Shown here: piece by piece, positions 33,326-43,484 of the stretch
Layout of the letters: every line of letters starts with the position of its first letter
Position numbering within the stretch: the first letter of the stretch is position 1
Assembly: GCF_000151315.2 (NCBI RefSeq)
Contig: NW_011887297.1
Span: 1,341,587 to 1,405,586, forward strand
Direction: 5' to 3'
DNA length: 64,000 nt
DNA from: Capsaspora owczarzaki ATCC 30864
Lineage: Eukaryota; Opisthokonta; Filasterea
Translations under genes and position numbers: made by a program
Notes under the pieces: model-generated
The model's input: the letters and a program-made list of their open reading frames with translations, nothing else
Told to the model about the DNA's origin: nothing
Database searches by the model: none

Positions 33326-36095
33326 TTATTCATCCTCCTCCTCTTCATCGCCATCGAGTGCCTCTGGCATTTTGGGTGCAAGCGAATTCGAAGCAGAGTG
33401 ATTTCCATTCGCATTCGCCAGCGCCGCCGCAGTCAGAGGAATGATCTTGATGCAGTTCTTAGTGAGCTTTGTTGGAGTAAACCACCGGCCAAGACGATGT
33501 TCTTGGCCAACTCCGACAATCAGACGCGAGCCGTCGCTCGTAAACGCCAAGGAGTTGATGAAGCCAAGCTGTAGGCGAAAAAGAATGACAAGCAAGGTGA
33601 AAAGAACAAAAAACAAAGAGTCGTAGTTCAGGATGGAACGAATGAGCCTGCAAGAAATACCACAAGTTTCCAAAACGGGGACAAACACGTACCACAGGGA
33701 TGGCTGCCAGGGGCGAAAGCGTATGCAACCCATTTGTGCATCGCCACAAGCGCACAACACCGTCATTGGAACCTGCAATACGAAAACAAAAACAAAACAA
33801 AACAAACACGAGGTTGGTACAAGTGTACTTCGGCATGGTCCCGACCCCACGTCCCACGTACCGGACGCAACAAGATCCGTGTAGGGAAGACTGGCAACAG
33901 CAGACACCCAGTTGTCGCGGGGAAAAAGAGCAGCTGGCTCAGTTTCGTCATCGGATTCGGGCAAGGGAGCCTTGGCCTCGGCAAGCATCCTGGCGTTCAT
34001 CCAATCTTGATCTTCCACGTGGTGATGGACCAACGAATGTGGCTTTTTCTTCTGGAAGCTCCATAGTGCGACCATGCTACCAACGTTTGTTCGTATGTTA
34101 GCAGTGTGTTTGTTGTGGATGGCACGAGTTCGCAGCCCCCAAACATCAAAAAACCAGACTTACCCGTCCTCGGATCCCGTGATGAAGGTCTCGTCATTAA
34201 CAAGTTTTAGGCAGTCCAGAGAGGTCATGGTGCAGTTGAAAACCAATTGCGACTCTTCCACAATCTTCCAAGCGCGCGTGGACTTGTCACGGCCGCCTGC
34301 AGTCAGCGGTCGTTGCTTGTACAAGCAGTCCACAGCGGTAATGTGATCTTGATGGCCAAACCTGTTGCATGTGCACACATGCATAAAGCAAAGGATATCA
34401 TGTTGTGAGGAGGAACGAAAATGCAAACAATTAATTTCAACCTGTCCTCGCTCTCAACTTACACTGTCTCGACATAGGTCATCTCGTCGAGGTTCCAGAC
34501 TTTGAGTGTTCGGTCATGCGAAGTAGAGTAGAGCTCGTGTGTGCCCCGTCGGAATGCCAGACCACTAATCGCGTCTCGATGGCCTTCAAACCGCTTGATC
34601 AGAGCCAGCGTTTGGGGATCCCAAATGAACAGGCTCTTGTCGCGGCCGCCGGAGGCCAAATATCGCCCATCGGAGGAAATGGCGATCGCTAGAATGTGCT
34701 CAGTGTGGCCGGGGAACGGCGGTGGCGCAGGAGCTCCGCCCTGTTGCCGTTGCTTTTCCAATCGCTTGAATCGGTTGGTCTGCTTTTTGCCGCCTTCAAT
34801 CGTCCGCATCCGGCGACCCGTTTGCAAGTCCCATTTGATGATTTTGCAGTCTTTGGCGGCAGTAAACAAGAATCGATCGTCCGCGCTTATGCACAAGCAA
34901 GTGATTGGCAAATCGTGTCCTCGCAGCACTCGAGCGCGTTCTGCCGCCGCACCAAAGTCCCAATCAGCGTATTCAACAGCAACCTCACGTTGGAGCTTTC
35001 CAGCTTGTTCCAGTGCGTCTTCTTGCAAGCTGGGGGGGGGGTTCGGAATCAAGAGAGGAGGAGGAGATAAGATGAGTGTTGACAGAAACTCATTTTTCAA
35101 CGCGGCTAGCAACCGACATGCACTGCAATCAAACAACGCTGCGACTGTCGGTTACCGGTGCGCAATGGCGTCACGATCGACCTCGTCGTGATCACGGTCT
35201 GTGCGTTGCTTTTCCTCGAGGTGGTCAATGTACGATCGAGCCAACCGAATGCGCTACCAAAACAAAAAAGCGAAAAAAGCGAAGCCCAAAGCGCAACGGT
35301 GAACCACCCTAGTTAGTACCCTTGCTACACTTTGCATGCCGTCCATATGCTCGTTTGAGCCCGTCCCCCATCTTCAGCGTTCGACTCACCTTCTCTGCAG
35401 CCGTTTCGACCTCTTCCTCGCTGCACAAGTTCCAATCATCCAGCCAGACCAGCCGGACACCAAAAGGATCAAAACAAACGTGAGTTCTCCAAATCCAACA
35501 CGCAAAATCCAAACCCTCCACAGCAGCTGAGAGTCGTTGCGCCTCGGTTGCTGGCTTTGGTGAGGGTTTGCATTGGAGCACATGGACTCGCGTCCACACG
35601 AACATGCACCTCCGTTGGCGTTTACCTGTCGTCCGCGGCACCTGCGCCGTTGGCATCGTTGTCGTCATCGTCGTCGCCATGGTCAATCGCCTCCAGATCG
35701 TCGTCCTCGTCGTCGTCGGCGTCGTCGTCAACGCGGGATCGCTTGCTGGGATGGCTCGAGCCAGAGCCTTTTCCCCTCGCTGAGCCACCAGCCGCCGCCC
35801 CGGACGCGCCGCCACGGCCACCACGCGCAGGACCACCCATGGAGCCAGAGCCACCACGCCCGCCGCGTGGACTGCCGCTGCCACCGCGGCCGCGACCAGC
35901 ACCGCCGCCACGTGTGGATCCGCCTGCCGCAGCGCCGCCACCACGTCCCCCGCGTCCGCCGCGCCCACCGCGCCCGCCACGGCCAGCGCCAGATCCAGAT
36001 CCAGATCCAGAGCCAGAGCCAGAGTCGTAGTGGGGCGCGTCGCTCCTGCGCTTGGTGCCCGACGAAGGCAGGAAGAACGAGTCCTGCTTTGGCAT
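33326..36095 (-). CDS. RRP9: U3 snoRNP-associated WD40 protein RRP9
   Basis: Eight exons, 35636-36095 region ending at 35626, 35390-35420, 35156-35253, 34463-35029, 34164-34361, 33862-34076, 33693-33772 and 33326-33568 (exon 1 is 35626-36095), give 633 residues. RRP9 (U3-55K) binds the U3 snoRNA box B/C motif and is needed for early 18S pre-rRNA processing in the nucleolus. Signature blocks are RVLRGHDLPITCL, AAKDCKIIKWDLQTGR, GHRDAISGLAFRRGTHELYS, AGGRDKSTRAWKIVEESQLV and GVGQEHRLGRW. Exon 2 is a 31-nt microexon (SEEEVETAAEK). Exon 1 adds an RGG/GS-rich and then acidic stretch of about 155 residues, much longer than the basic N-terminus of the human protein. The acidic tail ends DGDEEEEDE. 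Identity is secure. Confidence 0.94.
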
Positions 36096-36419
36096 CGTTC
36101 CTTGCAATGGAAGAACGATCAAACAAAATGAGAGTGAAGCTCTATTGTATAGTGTAGTGTAAGTTGTTGCATCGACTACTCAATGCTTGACGAGCAATGT
36201 TGAGGACAGCTTGTGAGCTTGTGGGTTGGAGTAACAAATCGCACGGAATCCCAAAGTGATCGATGCATGGGCCTTTGATCTCAGCGTTTGCACTGTAGAT
36301 CTAGTCCTGTAGTATTGATGATGAGGGGACGGGGGCGAGTGTTCCATCCATGCGTTGCTTGTCTCAGACTTCTCAGATTCGCGTTTCAGTCCTCTTTTCG
36401 TTTCAATCCTCAAATACAC
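36096..36419. promoter_or_regulatory. Divergent promoter region RRP9 / Cys-patterned gene
   Basis: There are 324 bp between divergent starts. The downstream gene's frame stays open to an ATG at 36288, so part of this could be coding. The ATG at 36420 was preferred because the upstream residues are atypical. Confidence 0.35.
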
Positions 36420-37157
36420 ATGTCCGAGACTCCGGTCGAGCCGAACGCAGGCTCTACAAGCACAAGCTTCAGTGAACCCACGCCCAGAGGCCCACCGCCG
36501 TCCGTCACGCTAGAGCAGCCAGAGATGCATGCGCGCGTGTTTACGCCCGACCAGCTCAACGACGCGCCGTTCGTCATGCTGCCCAGCGGCGCTCCCAAGG
36601 CCGACATTCTCAACGGGGTCAATCTATGGTACACAACAAAAGAAGAGGGAGGGGTCGGCGGGAAGAAATCGGTGCTTGTTCTCACTACAGCTTTTCATCT
36701 GGATTTCAACCATTTGCAGTGAATCCACGTTCAAGGACATGGTATCCTGTCTCCGTCGAGGGAAATCGGAGGCCATCTGTCAGGATCAGTTGCTGGCTTT
36801 TTTGATCTGCCGGAATCGGAGGGTATGCAATAATATGTCGGTCAAAATTCAAACATACTTCCGAGTCTTTCGGGCAACTCATCGCGCGTGGGATGGTGCT
36901 TTTTGTTGTTCTTGCAGAACGAAGCTATCGCAATGCGCGTACGTGAATGGGAGACACAGCGGCTTGCGGCCATGTCGCCACGAGAGCGGAGTGTGCAAGT
37001 CAAGTTGACCGACGTTCTGATTCAAGAAACAATTGTCAAGGCTGCTGATGCGTGCGGCTCACCAGAGTTGCAAAAGGAGAATGCACGGTTTTGTGCCCAA
37101 GTGATGAGCGAACTTCGGCACTTCCAAGCCTGGCACAAGCGGCTACAGAGCGAATGA
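36420..37157 (+). CDS. Small protein with C-x8-C-x9-C-x9-C pattern
   Basis: Three exons, 36420-36628, 36720-36822 and 36918-37157, give 183 residues. I do not recognise the protein. The N-terminal 65 residues are Pro/Thr-rich and probably disordered, then NLCESTFKDMVSC, LRRGKSEAIC and QDQLLAFLIC follow. The cysteines are at about 70, 79, 89 and 99, each 9-10 apart. The rest (RVREWETQRLAAMSPRERS onward) is helical and charged, ending AWHKRLQSE. Helices with Cys pairs spaced nine apart recall mitochondrial intermembrane-space CX9C proteins. Here, however, the pairs are consecutive rather than twin hairpins, so this is only a hint. No signal peptide or membrane helix is seen. An alternative start at 36288 adds 44 residues. 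It is convergent with thymidylate kinase. Confidence 0.65.
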
Positions 37158-37320
37158 GCCCCAGCATCATTCTCTCGCGCGTTTGTGTGCAACTGGCGTC
37201 AAGACTATTTATTCAATCGTAACACACTCCCTCTCATGGTACTGAAACAACTCCTAGACCACTCTTTTGCGCGATGCATCCGTCATCTGTGAATATTTGT
37301 TGTTGCAGCAAATCTGGACA

Positions 37321-38400
37321 TCACCACAGCTTGCCGACTGGGGCATTCTGGGCATCCGCAATCACTTTGGATGCAATGTTGAAAATATCCGCTTGAAGCT
37401 GGTCTATTGGGAGGCGTGCGTCCATCATCTATCAATGAAATGACAAAATAAACAAAACCATAAAACAAACAATCGCAACAATGTGTCCAAGGGTTAGACT
37501 TTGCACTACAGCGCCTCACTCGCATCGTCAATGAATGCCACTCTGCTGCTCAATGAAAAAATACGCACCATCCAGGACGGGGTCTGGAGCTTTTTGTATT
37601 GCGCAGCCACCTTTTCTTGGAAGGCGCGCGTTTCGTAGCGCTCGTTGCCAAAATCGCCTCGCTTCATCGCGGCTTCAATCGGAATGTCGAGGTAGATGAC
37701 AGCGTCTGGAGCAGGGAGTCCGGCGTCGGGTTTCTTGCACCACTCGAGATCAAGGCCCTGTCGCATTCGAGTTAGTTTGTGAATGCGTGAATGAATGAGC
37801 TGTGGCGCCTGGACGTACTCTCGACTTCCCTGCGATCCAAGTGTTCAAGACACAAGCACAAAAAGCATTACAATCGCGGCGACTTGGTCTTTCTTACCTT
37901 TGCAGACGAGAAGGCGACGCCAGAGAAGGCGTAGCGATCGACAACCAGCGTCGTTCCGTTTTTGAGCGCCTCAAGCATGGACGGACTGTTCCCACCACAC
38001 ACGTACAAGGTGCAATACAAATTAGATCCGTTGCACGCCATTGTGAGTCGCACTCGATTCAGGTCTTGGCACAGCCTACAAAGGACACGGATTTCCCGCC
38101 AAACTTTTCCCGCGCTTTTGTTCTGCCCCCCACCTTGTGGCGCTCCACTTACACGGCCTCCCAGCGGTTCTCGGAGAAGAGTTGGTGGATCTTGTCGTCC
38201 TGCATCTCACTTGCGTTTGCGAGGTAGGCATTGATCTTCTGGCCGGTCGGCGTCGAGCGGTCTGGGAATCGCAAGTGCTGGACGCGCTTGCCCAGCGCCT
38301 TGAGCCGCTCGACCAGCATCAGGCACTGCGTCGACTTGCCACTGCGATCGCAGCCCTCAAACACGATCAGTGCACCGCGAGCGAGCGAGGACGTCGACAT
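37321..38400 (-). CDS. DTYMK: Thymidylate kinase (dTMP kinase)
   Basis: Four exons, 38153-38400, 37898-37985, 37569-37757 and 37321-37428, give 210 residues (human 212). It phosphorylates dTMP to dTDP for dTTP synthesis. The P-loop FEGCDRSGKST is at about residues 14-25. The substrate block LRFPDRSTPTGQKINAYL follows. TLVVDRYAFSGVAFSSAK carries the DR(Y/F) motif. LDLEWCKKPDAGLPAPD and FGNERYETRAFQEKV match the eukaryotic enzyme. The exon 4 acceptor (gatag|atg) gives a Met triplet at the junction with exon 3; the phase is right and the C-terminus (PVGKLW) fits the family. Identity is secure. It is divergent with the FATP gene. Confidence 0.95.
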
Positions 38401-38776
38401 TTGTTCTGGTTCTGTGAGGAGTAGAGTTTGACTTGGAGCCAAGAGATTTAGACTGGGAGACTGAGACACTTGGATTGTCTTGGCTTATTCTCACCGAGTT
38501 AGGCTTCGATCACCTTCAAGCACGAATGTTCTGCCAAGAGATTCGCTGAGCGACTGAGACAGTCACGACGAGGGACGACATATACTTGCTCGTCCCCAAA
38601 GCGAGCCAACAAGCGGAGTGATCAAATGCCAGATACGAATTCGAGCGTTCTTTCCAAAATGTCAATGTCATCTTCATTCATTACATTGAGCAAGCAGAGC
38701 AATCAATACGCAGTCATTTTTACACATTGCACTGTACTGGAACTACAGCACTGTGCTGTACTGTACTAGATCACTG
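38401..38776. promoter_or_regulatory. Divergent promoter region DTYMK / FATP
   Basis: There are 376 bp between divergent starts. Near the FATP side, repeated ctgtact/ctgtgct motifs occur at about 38725-38770. Function is inferred from position only. Confidence 0.4.
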
Positions 38777-41453
38777 ATGGACTACCTCTGGTCGGCCGGA
38801 TCGGCAATTTCTTCCTTCTCGTAAGCAACGCTGTTTGTTGATCGCTTCTCATGCACTCGTTTGATGATGTCGTTCGATGTGCTTCTGTCTGTATCTGTAT
38901 GTGGGTTTCTTACTGACCAGCGTTCTGGACTGACTTGGCGAAATTGGCGTGCTCGCCCCATCCCACTTGCCACTTGCACTTGTCACTCTTTGGCAGGTCG
39001 AAGGTCGTGCGCGACGCCAGCTTCCTCGTCAAGCTGGTGCGGTTGCTGCGGATGACGCGGGCGCAGCAGCACCAAGCCAACCCGCCGTTCTCGGTGCTCT
39101 TCGACTGGGCTCAGCGCGTCCATGCAACGCCAGACCGCCCTGCCATCATCTTTGAGAACCAAACCCTGACATTCCGTCAGCTCGACCAGCTGTCGAACAA
39201 GGCGGTATGGGGGCTGCGCTTGCTGCTGTTGTTGTTGTTGCTGGTTGCAATGTCGATTCGCAGCGAGTTTTTCGCATTGCGCTGCACTCAATTCTCGTAC
39301 CACACTGTATTTATGCGATTGGACATGCTGGTAGGCGCATTGGCTCAAGTCTCGAAACATCCAGAAGGGTAACAGAGTCGAAAAAACAAGAGCCGGCCAA
39401 AGTCTTACAACATCTAACTCTTTGTTCAACAAACCTTTGATGATGGCGCATTGCAAAACACACACACAGGTGACATTATCGCCCTCTTCATGGAAAACAG
39501 ACCAGAGTACTTTATCACTTGGCTTGCAGCTGCGAAAATCGGAGCAGTCACGGCCTTGATCAACCACCACATTAAGGCCGGTCCGCTGGCGCACTCGATC
39601 AAAGTATGCTCGCCAAAGCTCCTGTTGATTGGAACCGAGCTCATTTCGGTCACGGAGGGCATCTTGCCCCAGCTGGGTGGCCTGCCCATCTTTTACGAGG
39701 GCCCGGCTTTGGATCACCAGCTCTCTTGGGCAACCTACGTCACGCCCTTGTGGGAGACGGCCAATTCCGCAGAGCCCATCTCGATCGCCGAGCTTGGCAC
39801 ACGTTATGACGACGATCTCCTGTACATTTTTACAAGCGGGACCACGGGCACCCCGAAGGCCGCGCGTGTAAAGCACTTCCGCTTTATCATGATCAGCCGC
39901 TCCTTCAACGAGTTTTTCCCCATGGATGGCACCAAAGATGTGATGTACTGTACATTGCCCATGTATCACTCGTCTGCTGGTCTCCTCGGCATGTCTTGCA
40001 TGGTGGGGCTCGGCATCCCAGTCGTGCTGCGTCGCAAGTTCTCGGCGTCGCACTTTTGGGACGACTGTCGGCGCTACAACGTGACCATCATTCAGGTATG
40101 GGTTTTCGTGTGTAACGTACGAGCATTAAAATTAGCAGCGGAATCGATGCAGTCCGACCTTATTTGCTTTTTTTTTTTTTTTTTTTTGCGCGTTTTCTTT
40201 TCGGAGAACAGTACATTGGCGAGTTGCTTCGTTTCCTCGTTTCCCAGCCACCTGACTCTGCCGACACCAAGCATTCTGTCCGATTGGCCATTGGTATGTC
40301 GTTCAGCTGGCTATTGATTTCTGCTCTCCGAGGTTGAGCAGCAAGCTCAAGCTGCATTGGTGCGTTTTTTTTTGTTCTTTCTTTTTTCCCTCACCATTCT
40401 TGCAACAGGCAACGGCCTCCGTCCGGATGTCTGGTCCAGGTTCCAAAAGCGATTCAACATTGCCATGATTGGCGAGTTTTATGCGTCAACAGAGGGCAAT
40501 GCTGTCCTGCTCAACGCGACTGGCAAAACCAATGCCATCGGCTTTGTTTCGCCGCTTGTTCAAACATTGTACCCTGTCAAGCTGCTCAAGTATGACGTGA
40601 CCAATGATGCTGTCATGCGAAATTCCAAGGGTCTTTGCATGACTTGCAGCCCCGGCGAGATTGGCGAGCTGGTTGGCTGGATTGACATGGCCGATCCATC
40701 GCGTCGCTTCGATGGGTACCTCGGAAACCAGGATGCGACCGAAAAGAAGATTCTTCGCAATGTCTTTAAGCAGGGCGACATGTACTTCCGCACGTGAGTA
40801 TCGAGTTGCTCCGCAAGGGCATAATACATGGGACGACGCCACGACTGACTTTTGGTGGAATTGTTTGTTGTTGCTTTGGCAGCGGCGATTTAATGGTGAT
40901 GGATACGGACGGATTCGTTTACTTTAAAGATCGGATTGGCGACACCTTCCGATGGCGCGGGGAAAATGTGGCCACGACTGAGGTTGCCGAAGTTCTGGGA
41001 TCGCATACAAGCATTCAGGTAGGTTGACTCGGTCAATCAATCAAACTGGGAGTCCCTTTCGCCTTCTCACCCTCGTTGTTATCATCTACTCTCGCTTGTT
41101 TGCACCAGGAGGCGAACGTCTATGGCGTCAACGTGCCTGGGTTTGAAGGTCGTGCAGGTATGGCCGCAGTCACTTTCATCCCGGATCTCCCATACGTTGA
41201 CTGGAGAGGGCTGTACGCGCACGTCGCCGCGCAGCTCCCAGCGTATGCCATGCCTCGGTTTTTGAGAGTGGTGGATGTAGACCAAGCAGACCGAACCGGC
41301 ACCTTCAAGCAATGCAAACCGCAGTACGTCCGCGATGGTTTCAACCCCGAAGTCGTCCCTCAGGTTTACTTTGCCGACCCGGCACAGAATACCTATGTGC
41401 GCATTGATGCTGCACTTTATCGTCGCCTGATTTCGGGAGAGGTTCGGCTCTGA
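38777..41453 (+). CDS. SLC27A: Very-long-chain acyl-CoA synthetase / fatty acid transport protein (SLC27A family)
   Basis: Eight exons, 38777-38820, 38997-39204, 39335-39368, 39470-40095, 40212-40293, 40409-40793, 40883-41018 and 41109-41453, give 619 residues, the usual FATP length. These membrane-linked enzymes activate long and very long fatty acids to CoA thioesters as they enter the cell. The AMP-binding motif [16 protein letters not shown] lies near residues 213-228, EFYASTEGN near the middle, and the FATP signature [15 protein letters not shown] near residues 480-495. The first exon ([15 protein letters not shown]) was inferred from a gtaagc donor in phase with the next exon and is the least certain part. 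Exon 3 is a 34-nt microexon that restores [16 protein letters not shown]. The vertebrate paralog cannot be chosen. An AATAAA lies at about 41577. Confidence 0.92.
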
Positions 41454-41669
41454 GCATGTTTTTTTTTTTTCTTTTTTTTTTCTGGTTTTGGTTGTCTCCG
41501 TTTGAAACTGCATTTGTTTTGCGCTTGGCTACGAACCGTGTTGTGTACAGAGCGAATTGTTTCGGAAGCAAAACGAAATAAAATCAATGACATGCGTGGA
41601 CGAGAGGGGTGTGTTGTTGTTTTTTCGCGACAAAAATTCATATGCATTTTCGCTACAATCATCGCGTCG

Positions 41670-43354
41670 TCACTGTTTGGATGCCTTGTCGAGCTGGTCC
41701 ATTTGGAGCTTGTGCACGGCGAGCGCAGCCAGACGGTTGTCGCGCCACTCACGACGTTTTGCGAGGTCTTCGAACGGCACTTCCTCACGCATGGCGGCGT
41801 TGATGGCGGCGACCGTTTCGGGCGAAGGATCCTTTGTCTCGCCAAAGTCCTTGCACACGCGAACGACGCCGGGGTTGTAACGCTTGCAGTAGTCATCCAC
41901 ACCTGCCAAATTGAAATACCATTATTATTCGCGGAATCAGAATTTGTTCACGCCGGCGCTAACGACAATTGCAATAATCTTCCCACTCACCTCCAGGCGC
42001 ATTCAAGTCGATCGTCTGGAACGGACCCATGAACGACCAGCGCAGACCAAGGCCCTTGCTAATCGTGGTGTCGATGTCCGCTGGCGAGCACACACCAGCC
42101 TGCAGTCACGACCGCAAGTCATCGTGTGAGCGAGGAAGTTATCAGAGAGTCACCATTTCGACAGCACTCCACATGGCGTTCAAACACGGCTTCGTACCTC
42201 AACCAAGCGATAGCCTTCCATGAGCAAGGCAAACTGCAAGCGGTTGACGAGAAACCCCTCGACTTCACAATTTAGCACCACTGGCGCTTGACCGATGCTG
42301 TCCAGAATGCGACGCGTCTCTGCCGTGACCTCGGGGCTGGTCCACGGGGCCGGGACGACCTCGACGACCGGGATGTAGTGGGGCGGGTTGATCTTTTGCG
42401 AACAAAGCAGAATCAAAATGACAAACATACAAGTTAGTTTAGTGGTTTGGGTGCCGATTCGCGCCGCTATTACTCGCCATACAGGATGGGCCACCAAGCA
42501 GCGCGAACGGTGCTTGAGTGGTTCGGTGAACGTGGACGCGGGAATGACCGACGTTGAGCTGGCAAGAATAATCTTTGAGTTTCCAGTCTTCTCGACCAGC
42601 GCGTCGAGTTGAGCAAACACGTTGCGCTTGAGATCAACGATATCCGGCACGCATTCCTAGAAAACAATAGAGTTTCACACGTTTCCACGTTTTTCCCGTT
42701 CAGCAAGTTTGTTCAGCATCGAGTTATTTCAGGACATACGGATGTGATTGACCCCGATTGCTGATCCACAAATCTCAATCGACCGACTCGACTGGCTGTA
42801 CCTGAAGATAGTCGGCGCCGGTGATGGCGCCATCGAGATCGGTCGTGGTTGAAATGCGCTTCAGAACGTCCGCCACGGCCTGGCCCTGGAGCAAGCCGGA
42901 GCTCTGCAGGCCCTTGAGCTTGGATTCAATGTCGTCCAGCGCGCCGTTGAGTTGGGCTGGCTCCTTGTCGTACAGCTGCACCGTGTTGCCGGCGCGCGCA
43001 AACAACTAGCACACCAAGACACATTGTACACATCCACGCATTGAAATGCATGTCGTCGACGTGAGCAACGCGACTTGACTTCAGCCGATCGGGGCGCGAA
43101 CGGTCAATTCAATTTTTGGACGGGCTCAAATTACCGCCCGCTTCGCCCTCCCTCCCACAGAGCCACACGGTTTCAAGGCAGCATCCGATCGCCTTGCAAA
43201 TTCAACACAATTGCACTTACAAGCGCCCAGCAGCGGCCGATGAGACCACTGTGATCCAATTCAACCAGAAAACGAGACAACGTCAGGTTTTGGAGTCAAA
43301 ATTTATGATGTTTCAAACTCAGATCACTGACCTTCCGAAAATGACAATCTTCAT
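41670..43354 (-). CDS. CRYL1: Lambda-crystallin-type L-gulonate 3-dehydrogenase / 3-hydroxyacyl-CoA dehydrogenase family
   Basis: Seven exons, 43332-43354, 43221-43248, 42802-43005, 42483-42656, 42198-42392, 41991-42099 and 41670-41902, give 321 residues (human CRYL1 319). CRYL1 oxidises L-gulonate with NAD in the uronate cycle. The Rossmann start is split over two microexons (23 and 28 nt) and reads MKIVIFGSGLIGRCWAL with GxGxxG. Then come VQLYDKEPAQ with the NAD-selecting Asp, LASSTS, the catalytic-His block VAHPINPPHYIPVVEVVP, EGFLVNRLQFALL and GLGLRWSFMGPFQTIDLNAPGG. The C-terminal RREWRDNRLAAL matches CRYL1 rather than mitochondrial HADH. No targeting peptide is seen, so it is probably cytosolic. 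Identity is secure at family level. Confidence 0.92.
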
Positions 43355-43484
43355 GATGTTGAGAAATAGAGACTGAGAATCAAAAGTCAGATGGACAAGG
43401 ACGGTAAAATAATACAATTGGGAAAAGACAATATCCAGTCCAAACATCGCTGCACAACAACACACAACAACAACAACAGGAGCA

